From the NCBI GenBank assembly GCA_964370165.1, contig CAYJIG010000035.1, forward strand, positions 1 to 20,669: a stretch of 20,669 nucleotides of DNA. The letters are read 5' to 3'. The translations under genes were made by a program, and so were the position numbers. This document shows, one piece after another, positions 1-7,616 of this stretch. Numbering within the stretch: the first letter of the stretch is position 1; every line of letters starts with the position of its first letter. The notes under the pieces were generated by a model. That model was not told the origin of the DNA, did no database searches, and saw only the letters and a list, made by a program, of their open reading frames with translations. This DNA is from JAAYCI01 sp964370165. GTDB taxonomy: Bacteria > Bacillota > Clostridia > Oscillospirales > Ruminococcaceae.

Positions 1-3000
1 ATCAAAAATCAAACTACAAGAACGTAGACGATATTTTGAACGAGCTAAAAGGTGGCTCTACACCTTCACCGGTTGGAAGTGTGGATGCTATTTTAGCAGA
101 GATGCGCCAGCAGAAGTCCTCGCCTTCTGCGGCTTCTTCAGCAGGCCCTTCTCCTAATTCACCTGCGCCATCTGCGCCTAAAACCGTTTCTGTGCCCGAC
201 ACAGCCTCTAAGCCGATGCCACAAGAGGCTGATGTTCCACCTACTAATATCGCACCACCCATCGAGCGCACTTTTATTTCGGCCGATTCGGCGCCTGCGC
301 CGAAAAAACCACGTCGCAGTTCAGATAGCGATGCTCCTATTTGGGACATACAGCCTGAACGTGAAAATATCGGTCCTCGCATGGGTAAGGCCGCCGCTAT
401 GGAAAAAGTTCAGGTGGATAAATATGTGAATGATACCGAGCTAAGTCGATGGTTTGGTAAATCAGATGATACACCCTATATTGATAAACGTGAAGAAAAA
501 CGTCTGGCAAAAGAAGAAAAACGCCGAATTGCACAGCTACGTAAAGAAGAAAAACGCTTGGCAAAGAAAAACAAACGTAACCAAACTGAATATGTCAGCA
601 ATGATGATCCTTTTTCTGATGCATCAGATGATTCTTCGGTTTTTTCGGCATCAGATGTTACGGTAGACGAAGCATTTTTCAATTCGCCTTTACATGAAAA
701 ATATGCGCAGCCTACCGGTGCACCTACAATAAATATCTCGCAAATGAATAATTCTGCGCGCAAAAAACCTGTCACAATAAAAGTATCAAAAATGTCTTCT
801 TCACAAACGGAAGAGTTTTCCGCCGCTATGGGTGCACAAAAAAAGCCCACCTCGCAAACAGAAGAGTTTTCCGCCGCTATGGGCGCACCTAAAAAGCCTA
901 CCTCGCAAACGGAAGAGTTTTCCGCCGCTATGGGCGCACCAAAAACGCCATCCTTCCAAACAGAGGAATTTTCTACATCCACACATACACAAAGTAATGT
1001 CAACCCCATTTCTCTTACATTGGCGTTCGACATTGTACCCGGTGATAACTCAGACGGCTCGGAAACATGGGAGCCAAAGCGGTCTGCCGCATCGCCCACG
1101 CCCAGTCCAAGCACAAAAAAACCCGATACGCGAGCATTTGATATTACCTCAGAAGAAACATTGAAGGTTCCTACCGCGACCTACACCAAAGAATTCGGCC
1201 CTACAAATTCATCTGTAGCCGATGATCGTAGTTTATATTTAGACGATATGGTGGATGATAACTTTAGAAAGTTTTTCGGCGAAGCAGCTAAAGAAGAATC
1301 ACAAGAGTCTGATAACGCTCCACGTTTTATCCGTCGTAAGAAAAAGAAATACAGCACCACCCTTCTAACCGGCGAGTTTAGCCAGTTTGCTGAACTGATG
1401 GAGGTTTCTGATGCTCCGGAAGATTTGACGGATGCACTAGCCGAGCAAGACATGGACGACGAATTTGAAGATTATGCCCGTCCGCAAGATGCCGAAGCCG
1501 TCGAAGGCGACATCGCCGCATTGTGTAAATCTTTGTTATATCGTGCTATATCTTCCGGTGTCATTGCCGCTATACTGTTTTGGATGAGCCTTTCTTTTGC
1601 TTCATTCTTACCACTTCCGGCATTTATGTCATTCACGCAAAATCCTATTATTTTCAGTAGCGTATATTTAGCCTTAATTGTAGCTGCGATTATTGTCAAT
1701 TTCTCCACTTTCACCACCGGGCTAATTGGCCTATTTTCCATACCTACGGCAGATTCCGCCCCTTCACTAGCTTGTCTTGCCGGGCTACTTCAGTCGGTGG
1801 CGCTTTTGGTTTCGTCCATCACAGGTACTTTGGCAAACGGCACATTATTTGGATTTTTTGTTGCTTTAGTATTATGCTTCAACGCTATAGGCAAGCGTAT
1901 CCGTGCCATCTCGATTTTGAACAACTTTAAGCTGGCCAGTGCCGGAGGCGATCATTCGGCCGCTTATATCTTAGGCGGTAGCACCGAGCTTACCTACAAC
2001 ATCACCGACGGATTGGAAGAGGAAGACCCTTCCCTGCTTGTCAGTCGTCCCACCACTTTGGTGAAAGGCTTTTTACGTCAAAGTTTCTCTCAGCGCAACA
2101 CCGATTCTGTCGGCCGGATTTTTGGCTGGATTGTACTGGGATGTGGAATTATTGCCGCAGCACTCACTTATGTTTTCACTACTGCTGACATATTCTCGTG
2201 CCTATCGGCATTCACTATAGCCGTTTGTCTTACTGCACCCATCACTTCCAGCCTTGTTTCGGGTATCCCTTCAATGCAACTACAAAAATCAGCTTCTCGT
2301 CTTGGTGCGGTTATACCGGGATGGTCTGCTATCGAAGAACTGGGCCAGGTAAATGTTGTGATGGCAGGCGCCCGTGATATTTTCCCATCTTCTTCTGTAT
2401 ACCTGAAAAGTATTAAAACCTTTGAAAAAGAACGTATCGACTTGGCCATTTTATATGCCGCCAGTGTTTTGGTGGAAGGCAGCGATACTTTAAAAGATAT
2501 TTTCATGGGTGTTATTCAAGGAAAACAAGACATGCTTTACAAGGTGGAAAGCCTGACAAAAGAACCGGGCAGAGGGTTTACCGCATGGGTTCAAAACCAA
2601 CGTATTGTTATTGGCAACCGTGAAATTTTACAAAGACATGATGTTACCCCGCCTCCTATCGAGCTAGAGATGAAGTTTGTTCAGGAAGGCCACATGCCTG
2701 TATACCTAGCAGTTGGCGGTAAGCTATTCGCCTTGTTCATCATAGGATACTCGGCCGATTCCGAGGTTGAACAAACTTTGAAAGGCTTAGTACAAAGTGG
2801 TGTTTCCCTGCTTATCACCAACGGTGAGCTTAATATTTCAAACGAAATGATAGAGCATGCATATAACTTACCACCCGGTGTTGTAAAAGTTTTAGGACGC
2901 AAGGAACTGGATATCTTAGATCCTCTCACCAGCTATATATCCGAAAGTGAAGGCGTGATGACACACGTAGGCACATTCAGCTCCTTTATTGGTGGCCTGC

Positions 3001-3197
3001 GTGCCGCTGCGGCCTGTGCCTCCGCCGAAAAAATGAGCAGCATCATCCAGGGTGCCAGCGTAATCCTAGCCGCTGTTTTATGCCTTGTGATGGCTTTCGG
3101 TGGCAACTTATTCTCTTTAGCGTGGTATATCCCCTTGCTATATCAAATAGCCTGGACGTTGCCCGTTTGTGCGCTACCTATCTTGCGTAAATATTGA
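1..3197 (+). CDS. Degenerate P-type-ATPase-like membrane protein with long repeat-bearing N-terminal tail (5' truncated)
   Basis: The frame is open to the window edge (first full codon at base 3). The in-frame TTG at 36 has no Shine-Dalgarno, so the true start lies outside. Residues here count from that TTG. Residues 1-495 are Pro/Ser/acidic, probably disordered, with a K/E/R-rich stretch at 150-182 and 17-residue repeats at 256-313. About eight hydrophobic segments follow, near 503-527, 538-558, 565-600, 604-618, 697-716, 720-745, 1005-1027 and 1028-1047. A soluble block at 750-1000 reads like the P and N domains of a P1B ATPase. The motifs are gone. In an ungapped alignment the DKTGT site reads GARDI, with Gly778 at the phospho-Asp position. 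SEHP reads SDTL (816-819), TGD reads TNGE (928-931), and the GDGxND region reads VGTFSSF (978-984). The A domain is shortened, with no TGES. A GRG at 845-847 followed by a VIGN resembles the N-domain nucleotide site. Fold homology is my inference from motif order and helix layout. Function is unknown, and active pumping looks unlikely. Confidence 0.72.
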   Translation, partial: QKSNYKNVDDILNELKGGSTPSPVGSVDAILAEMRQQKSSPSAASSAGPSPNSPAPSAPKTVSVPDTASKPMPQEADVPPTNIAPPIERTFISADSAPAPKKPRRSSDSDAPIWDIQPERENIGPRMGKAAAMEKVQVDKYVNDTELSRWFGKSDDTPYIDKREEKRLAKEEKRRIAQLRKEEKRLAKKNKRNQTEYVSNDDPFSDASDDSSVFSASDVTVDEAFFNSPLHEKYAQPTGAPTINISQMNNSARKKPVTIKVSKMSSSQTEEFSAAMGAQKKPTSQTEEFSAAMGAPKKPTSQTEEFSAAMGAPKTPSFQTEEFSTSTHTQSNVNPISLTLAFDIVPGDNSDGSETWEPKRSAASPTPSPSTKKPDTRAFDITSEETLKVPTATYTKEFGPTNSSVADDRSLYLDDMVDDNFRKFFGEAAKEESQESDNAPRFIRRKKKKYSTTLLTGEFSQFAELMEVSDAPEDLTDALAEQDMDDEFEDYARPQDAEAVEGDIAALCKSLLYRAISSGVIAAILFWMSLSFASFLPLPAFMSFTQNPIIFSSVYLALIVAAIIVNFSTFTTGLIGLFSIPTADSAPSLACLAGLLQSVALLVSSITGTLANGTLFGFFVALVLCFNAIGKRIRAISILNNFKLASAGGDHSAAYILGGSTELTYNITDGLEEEDPSLLVSRPTTLVKGFLRQSFSQRNTDSVGRIFGWIVLGCGIIAAALTYVFTTADIFSCLSAFTIAVCLTAPITSSLVSGIPSMQLQKSASRLGAVIPGWSAIEELGQVNVVMAGARDIFPSSSVYLKSIKTFEKERIDLAILYAASVLVEGSDTLKDIFMGVIQGKQDMLYKVESLTKEPGRGFTAWVQNQRIVIGNREILQRHDVTPPPIELEMKFVQEGHMPVYLAVGGKLFALFIIGYSADSEVEQTLKGLVQSGVSLLITNGELNISNEMIEHAYNLPPGVVKVLGRKELDILDPLTSYISESEGVMTHVGTFSSFIGGLRAAAACASAEKMSSIIQGASVILAAVLCLVMAFGGNLFSLAWYIPLLYQIAWTLPVCALPILRKY
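801..974 (+). repeat. In-frame 51-bp tandem repeat (17-aa unit)
   Basis: Three near-identical 51-bp units begin at 801, 852 and 903, and a decayed fourth begins at 954. Each encodes a 17-residue unit starting SQTEEFSAAMGA and ending KKPT or a variant. Differences are mostly single bases, so the duplication is recent or kept uniform. The array lies in the disordered tail of the P-type-ATPase-like protein. The unit length is a multiple of three, so copy number can change without breaking the frame. Confidence 0.92.
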
Positions 3198-3230
3198 GCT
3201 TTATAAAACAATAATCAATCCACATCATAG

Positions 3231-3270
3231 AAGGTTGTTCATGAAAATGCTTTGTGAACAGCCTTTTAAT
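3231..3270 (+). terminator. Hairpin terminator after the P-type-ATPase-like gene
   Basis: An 11-bp stem (AAGGTTGTTCA at 3231-3241 with TGAACAGCCTT at 3255-3265, one G-T wobble) has a 13-base loop. It sits 33 bases after the stop codon and is followed by a T/A-rich run with only a short T tract. It may end the upstream transcript before the small membrane protein gene. Confidence 0.6.
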
Positions 3271-3313
3271 TATTTAAACGGCGGATACTATTTATACCAG
3301 GAGCACAATTACA

Positions 3314-3628
3314 ATGAAATTAAAACCAATGATACCTTACTTGATGGTAAACGTGATAGCCTTTTATTTACTTCCACTAGTAATTAAAGACACAGGTAGT
3401 GCAATGACTGTTATGTTGCTTGGACTACCGCTTATATGCCTGCTTACTGCAATTATATACGGAGTTAAAAATTCGTTCAATTTAATTTATCCATTTATTA
3501 TTGCAATATTATTTATACCAACTATATTCATTTTCTATAATTCAACTGCTTCAGTGTATATCGTGGGATATGGTATTATTGCGCTTATAGGGAATTTTGT
3601 TGGTAAATTATTTTATAAAAAAAGTTAG
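3314..3628 (+). CDS. Small four-helix integral membrane protein
   Basis: This is a 104-residue, strongly hydrophobic protein with four predicted membrane helices near 6-25, 29-51, 57-76 and 81-100, and a basic C-terminus ending FYKKS. The start is supported by AGGAG at 3299-3303, ten bases before ATG. The KDTGSAM segment between helices 1 and 2 resembles conserved small Firmicutes membrane proteins of unknown function; that comparison is from memory and unverified. It is isolated by hairpins at 3231-3270 and 3666-3713, so it is probably transcribed on its own or by read-through from the gene upstream. No catalytic motif is visible and no function can be given. Confidence 0.72.
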   Translation: MKLKPMIPYLMVNVIAFYLLPLVIKDTGSAMTVMLLGLPLICLLTAIIYGVKNSFNLIYPFIIAILFIPTIFIFYNSTASVYIVGYGIIALIGNFVGKLFYKKS

Positions 3629-3665
3629 TAAATATTATAAGCACCGCAGATATATTTACATACAC

Positions 3666-3713
3666 AAAAAAGCACCACATGCGATGATATCATATCACAT
3701 GTGGTGCTTTTTA
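3666..3713. terminator. Bidirectional terminator between convergent genes
   Basis: A 15-bp stem joins AAAAAGCACCACATG (3667-3681) with its complement at 3698-3712. The loop itself contains the self-complementary ATGATATCAT. There are A/T tracts on both sides, so it can act on both strands. It lies between the small membrane protein (plus) and the DUF3048 operon (minus), 9 bases from the latter's stop codon. Confidence 0.9.
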
Positions 3714-3721
3714 CTTTTATT

Positions 3722-4834
3722 TTATGCCGACCATGCTGCGGCATCTGCACGATAAGAAGGCACAAAGCCTATATAGCTTTTTCCTATGTTCACGTCCAGC
3801 TCTTGCATGTTTTCGTCATACAAGATCAGTGGATCGGTGGGGTATCCCTTCACCCACATAATAGGTATCATCTTACCGCCTGAAAAATACCATCCACTAC
3901 CACGAGACATGTTATATTCCAGATACTGGTCCGAGTCTGCTTTAAAAGTGATTTCTGTGCTAAATAGCATCACGTTTGTAAACTGCAGTTGTCCACCATT
4001 TTCGTCGGAATGTGACGCACCATCAATATATTTGAAATATGTTCCGCTGGCGTCGTCATATAAAAACTCTGCTCTGGACTCGTCCGAATAAGCCACCGTA
4101 ACCGATTTTGCGTCTTGGCCATCATCCATGGTATTTATGCCAAAGTTAAATAAAGAAGCAAGCTCGCCGGTAGATGGAATTTGCTGTGTATTCATTCCTG
4201 TGGTAATTAGTGCTCCGTCTGTAAACCACGAGTATTCATTCAGTTTTCCACCCGGCCTCGGTGTAGTGCGGGCAAAATCAAACCCAAACGCAATCCCGCC
4301 CAGTATTGTTCCTTCCACCACTTTTGTGGCTGTGGACGCCAACAGGTTATCTGCGTATGGCGATTCTTTCGTATGTACCTGCACTGCATTCAGCGGCATG
4401 GCAAACTGCACAAACTGATCGTATGTATCACTGACTGGCCCTGTGGTAGAGATTGCACGATAATCGTCATATAAAGCCATTATATGCGTGGTGTTACCCT
4501 TCGCCAGCATCTCTACCAGCACGTCGGCCGCCTGCAAGCCACGCTGTGGCAATGCCCTGAAACTGTTTGATATCATTATAGCTGCCGGACGCAAGTCCAC
4601 TGCATCTTCAGCACGGGCCCCACCGGTGAGAAGATTTCCTCCCACCTCTACTGTAGGGCTCTGTGTATCCTCGGTGGAAGATGCCACATCACTATTTTCA
4701 GGCTCGGCCATTTCAGAGCTTGAACTTGCAATATCCTCTGCAATAGAAGAAGATATCGCCTCTTCATCTTTACAAGCTGTCAATGTTATCACTAACAATG
4801 CCAGCAAAAAAGCCATCCATCTTTTTGTTGCCAT
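3722..4834 (-). CDS. DUF3048 (YerB-like) lipoprotein, divergent third copy
   Basis: This is a 370-residue predicted lipoprotein. The signal peptide runs to a lipobox LTAC with Cys21, followed by an acidic/Ser linker to about residue 75 and then the DUF3048 region. Family features seen are RPAAIMISN (82-90), the LPQRGLQAADVLVE stretch (95-108), and ALYDDY (120-125) ahead of TGPV. Where the other two copies read RSAR or LRSAR, this one reads SDTY (135-138), and the EGGITRF-type motif is KGNTTHI. It is also about 30-40 residues shorter. Two ATGs occur in tandem at 4837 and 4834. The AGGAG at 4839-4843 is 1 base from the first and 4 from the second, so I chose the second. It is last in a three-gene minus-strand operon, 46 bases after its neighbour. 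It acts outside the membrane, and the family's biochemical role is unknown. Confidence 0.88.
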   Translation of the reverse strand: MATKRWMAFLLALLVITLTACKDEEAISSSIAEDIASSSSEMAEPENSDVASSTEDTQSPTVEVGGNLLTGGARAEDAVDLRPAAIMISNSFRALPQRGLQAADVLVEMLAKGNTTHIMALYDDYRAISTTGPVSDTYDQFVQFAMPLNAVQVHTKESPYADNLLASTATKVVEGTILGGIAFGFDFARTTPRPGGKLNEYSWFTDGALITTGMNTQQIPSTGELASLFNFGINTMDDGQDAKSVTVAYSDESRAEFLYDDASGTYFKYIDGASHSDENGGQLQFTNVMLFSTEITFKADSDQYLEYNMSRGSGWYFSGGKMIPIMWVKGYPTDPLILYDENMQELDVNIGKSYIGFVPSYRADAAAWSA

Positions 4835-4880
4835 CATTCTCCTGTTTTAGTGCATCACTACTACACTGTATCGTCCATTA

Positions 4881-6107
4881 TTAGTCCGACACTTCCACTT
4901 CGTCCGGATTTGCTTCACCGTCAGCCACTGTTTCAGCAGCTGTGCCGGATTTCAAAATGCCGTCAAACTCTTCAAGATATGTGTCATTCACCATAGCAAG
5001 GTAGGTATCGCCTGTGTTGATTTTTACCATTTCTTCGCCACGAGCGTCAAACTTGTATAATAGCAAAGGTTGATTCAAAGGACCTTTTTCCCAGAAAATA
5101 GTCTCATATCCGCCTTCACTAAAGTAGTATCCCACACCGCCGTTATCATATGTTACTTCCATAAGGCCATCGGTGCCACCCGGGTAAGGACGCATGGGTG
5201 CAAACAGTACCAATACATTTTCAAAGCCTACATGTTCGTTGTTGTTTTCATCTATGGTAGGCTGCATTTCGCCACGACTTGAGTTGTACATGCTCATCAT
5301 ATACTCGCCGTTTTCATAGGCAAAATATGTGCGATAGCTACCGCTGTGTACAATAGCTACTTCGTCTGCTTGGCCCTCTTCCGGCACACGTGCAGGATCG
5401 GTATACGGCACAAAATCGAAAATTGGGCTACCATAAGTATGCTCGCCGCTGAGATCGTTATTTTCGGTCACGCTGGCCACATGAGCACCTGAGGTGTATT
5501 GTGTATACTCCAGCGGGTATCCTTCGTTCAAACGGTCTTGGTCACGCCAAGCAATGGCATCATAATCTTCAGGATCTCTGCCTTCGCTTTGGAAAAAGTT
5601 CACGTCCAGGTTGAACTCGTCGTATTCATATTGGTCAAACATAGTTTTTGTTATGCCACTTTGCGCGTTGTGGACATAAAAACCCCAATATGGAAGCAGT
5701 AATTGGAAGAACTGGTCACGTGCACTGCGCACAGGGCCTACCACCGGCATCTCTGTATAGTCTTCATACAGCGCCATGAAACGAGTGATGCCGCCTTCCA
5801 CAACAATCTCTATCAGCACTTCCGCCTCAGAGATGCCACGTTGTGGGCGCGAGCCTGAAATGTTGTTCACCATAACAGCGCCAATACGTTGGTTTTCCGG
5901 ATAGTCTGCATCTTTTTCAAGGCCTGTCAGAAATGCTTGGTTTAACTCTACCACTTCCTCGACTGCCGATGAATCTGCGGGCACACTTTGAGGCTGTGCT
6001 GTAGATGTAATTTCTGCTGGGGTTGAAGTGGCCCCATCGTCCGCACATGCTACAAAACTAAAAATCATAACTAATATAAGCACCAAAGATCCTATACGTT
6101 TTACCAC
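4881..6107 (-). CDS. DUF3048 (YerB-like) lipoprotein, second copy
   Basis: This is a 408-residue predicted lipoprotein with lipobox FVAC (Cys21) and a Thr/Ser/Pro-rich linker to about 55. The DUF3048 core is clear: VMVNN (78-82), the SRPQRGISEAE block (86-96), EGGITRF (104-110) and GPVRSAR (124-130). A second half runs to about 390 with the pattern typical of the family's C-terminal domain (FENVLVLFAP, then a GVGYYFSEGGYETIFWEKG-like stretch). The start is GTG, preceded by GAGGAAG about five bases upstream; no in-frame ATG is suitably placed. It lies 52 bases after the first copy and shares the linker phrase LNQAFLTGLEKD with it, so the two are recent duplicates. YerB-type proteins are surface lipoproteins of Firmicutes without an assigned reaction. 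Confidence 0.92.
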   Translation of the reverse strand: MVKRIGSLVLILVMIFSFVACADDGATSTPAEITSTAQPQSVPADSSAVEEVVELNQAFLTGLEKDADYPENQRIGAVMVNNISGSRPQRGISEAEVLIEIVVEGGITRFMALYEDYTEMPVVGPVRSARDQFFQLLLPYWGFYVHNAQSGITKTMFDQYEYDEFNLDVNFFQSEGRDPEDYDAIAWRDQDRLNEGYPLEYTQYTSGAHVASVTENNDLSGEHTYGSPIFDFVPYTDPARVPEEGQADEVAIVHSGSYRTYFAYENGEYMMSMYNSSRGEMQPTIDENNNEHVGFENVLVLFAPMRPYPGGTDGLMEVTYDNGGVGYYFSEGGYETIFWEKGPLNQPLLLYKFDARGEEMVKINTGDTYLAMVNDTYLEEFDGILKSGTAAETVADGEANPDEVEVSD

Positions 6108-6159
6108 TTTTCTTCCTCATTTCCTTATGTTTACCAATAATATTCCATCTGTGAAAAGC

Positions 6160-7362
6160 TTAGTCTACAGGTTCCTCACCCTCAGTATTCACCTGGCCTG
6201 ATTCAGCATATTCGCTGGCTGCGCCACTTTTCATCATTTCATCAAACGCCGGCAAGTTCTCATCGTTTACCATAGAAAGGTATGTTTTGCCTGTGTTGAT
6301 ATAAAACGGCTCGCCACTACCATCGGCTTTTTCCAGCATTAGCGCTTCGTTAGGCGCACCTTTTCGCCAATATAGCGGCTCATAGTGGCCTTGGCTGAAG
6401 TAATATCCGTATCCACCATCGGCATAATTATACTTTGGTAGGTTTTCAGGGGCTGTGTTTGGATAAGTGTCTACCGGCGCAAACAGCACCAGCACATTTT
6501 CAAATCCCAACTGCTCACCATTATTATTGTCAATAGTAGCGTCTACATTACCACTATATGAGTTAAACATACTCATCATATACTTCTCTGAGGAGTTGTC
6601 ATACTCAAAATATGTAAGATATCCCGGGTTATGGGTTATCGTAAGTTCCGGCATGGGCGCAGTTTCAGGCACACGCGGTTCTTCCTCATAAGAAACAAAG
6701 TTAAACATCGGGCTACCATAGCTGCGGTAATCATCCAGCTCACGGCTTTCGATATGCTCTGTAATACTTTCACCGGATACATCATACCAGCCATAACTAT
6801 CTGTGCTACGGCTTGAATCTTTTTCGTAAATTGGATAGTATGTAGCCTGCAAGTCATACTCTTCATACTCATAATCGTTTATCATCACGTTCACGGGATG
6901 TGAAGAATGTGATGGGCCTTCATGCACATAAAAACCTCTGAACGGGATCAATAACTGAAAGAACTGATCACGTGCACTGCGTAGTCCGCCTACTTCCGGG
7001 ATATCTTCATAATCTTCAAATATCGCCATGAAGCGTGTCACGCCATATTCAACACCAATCTCCACCAAAATTTCCGCCTCGGAAATTCCGTTTTGTGGGC
7101 GTGACGAAGGCACATTGTTTATCATCACGGCTGTGATGCGTTTGCCTTCCGGATAGTCCTCATCTTTTTCAAGGCCTGTTAAAAACGCTTGGTTCAGTAC
7201 TACTTCTTCCGGCATGGAAGAAGAGCTGGGCGCGGGCGTAACAGCAGACGCCGGCGCAGTGGAAGTAATAAGCACTTCCGAGCCGGACTCGCCATCACCG
7301 CAAGCCACCAGTGAAGCCACCATTAAAATCATCAGCATAAGAGCTATTATCTTTTTTATCAT
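6160..7362 (-). CDS. DUF3048 (YerB-like) lipoprotein, first copy
   Basis: The start is ATG at 7362, because AAAAAAGGAA lies 7-9 bases upstream. An in-frame ATG at 7398 would add 12 residues but has no ribosome binding site and would put a hydrophilic stretch before the signal peptide. The product is 400 residues: signal peptide MIKKIIALML..., lipobox LVAC (Cys21), a low-complexity linker rich in Ser, Thr, Ala and Pro, then DUF3048. Motifs are VMINN (79-83), the SRPQNGISEAE block (87-97), YGVTRF (106-111) and GGLRSARDQFFQ (125-136). In both longer copies, short acidic segments follow the core. It is the first gene of the operon and sits behind the promoter at 7425-7453. Membrane-anchored on the outer face; function unknown. 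Confidence 0.92.
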   Translation of the reverse strand: MIKKIIALMLMILMVASLVACGDGESGSEVLITSTAPASAVTPAPSSSSMPEEVVLNQAFLTGLEKDEDYPEGKRITAVMINNVPSSRPQNGISEAEILVEIGVEYGVTRFMAIFEDYEDIPEVGGLRSARDQFFQLLIPFRGFYVHEGPSHSSHPVNVMINDYEYEEYDLQATYYPIYEKDSSRSTDSYGWYDVSGESITEHIESRELDDYRSYGSPMFNFVSYEEEPRVPETAPMPELTITHNPGYLTYFEYDNSSEKYMMSMFNSYSGNVDATIDNNNGEQLGFENVLVLFAPVDTYPNTAPENLPKYNYADGGYGYYFSQGHYEPLYWRKGAPNEALMLEKADGSGEPFYINTGKTYLSMVNDENLPAFDEMMKSGAASEYAESGQVNTEGEEPVD

Positions 7363-7424
7363 CTTTATTGTTCCTTTTTTATTCATAATACAAATCATTA
7401 TATTTCATAAAATACCAGTTACAT

Positions 7425-7453
7425 ATTTTACCCTATATTCCCTTACTTGTAAA
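7425..7453 (-). promoter_or_regulatory. Predicted promoter of the DUF3048 operon
   Basis: Read on the minus strand: -35 TTTACA (7453-7448), a 17-base spacer, and -10 TAAAAT (7430-7425). It lies about 60 bases before the chosen start. The rest of 7363-7616 is AT-rich. A weak 7-bp hairpin at 7589-7611, just after the ABC exporter stop codon, lacks a clear T tract. Confidence 0.55.
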
Positions 7454-7616
7454 GACCGTCAGCCATAAACACATTTTCTATATATTATAATTCTAATTTG
7501 CATATTTTACTATATATCGTTATATTATGCCGAAATTGAATGTCTTGTTTTCATTTTGTCACCTTTTCTTAAGGTGCAAAAATTCACATTTTGCCTTGCG
7601 ATATGGCAAAAACAAG

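Noticed and set aside
801..974. CRISPR-like spaced repeats
   Set aside because: The units are contiguous, in frame, 51 bp long and have no spacers; this is a coding repeat.
476..1114. Minus-strand open frame of 212 codons opposite the repeat region
   Set aside because: It lies wholly inside the large plus-strand gene, its repeats mirror the 51-bp units, and it has no ribosome binding site or recognisable domain.
3169..3387. Plus-strand open frame of 72 codons across the 3198-3313 gap
   Set aside because: It overlaps the end of the large gene, runs through a hairpin and overlaps the start of the small membrane protein in another frame; no ribosome binding site.
7589..7611. Hairpin after the ABC exporter stop codon as terminator
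   Set aside because: The stem is only 7 bp and AT-rich, and no T tract follows on the minus strand; too weak to list as a feature.
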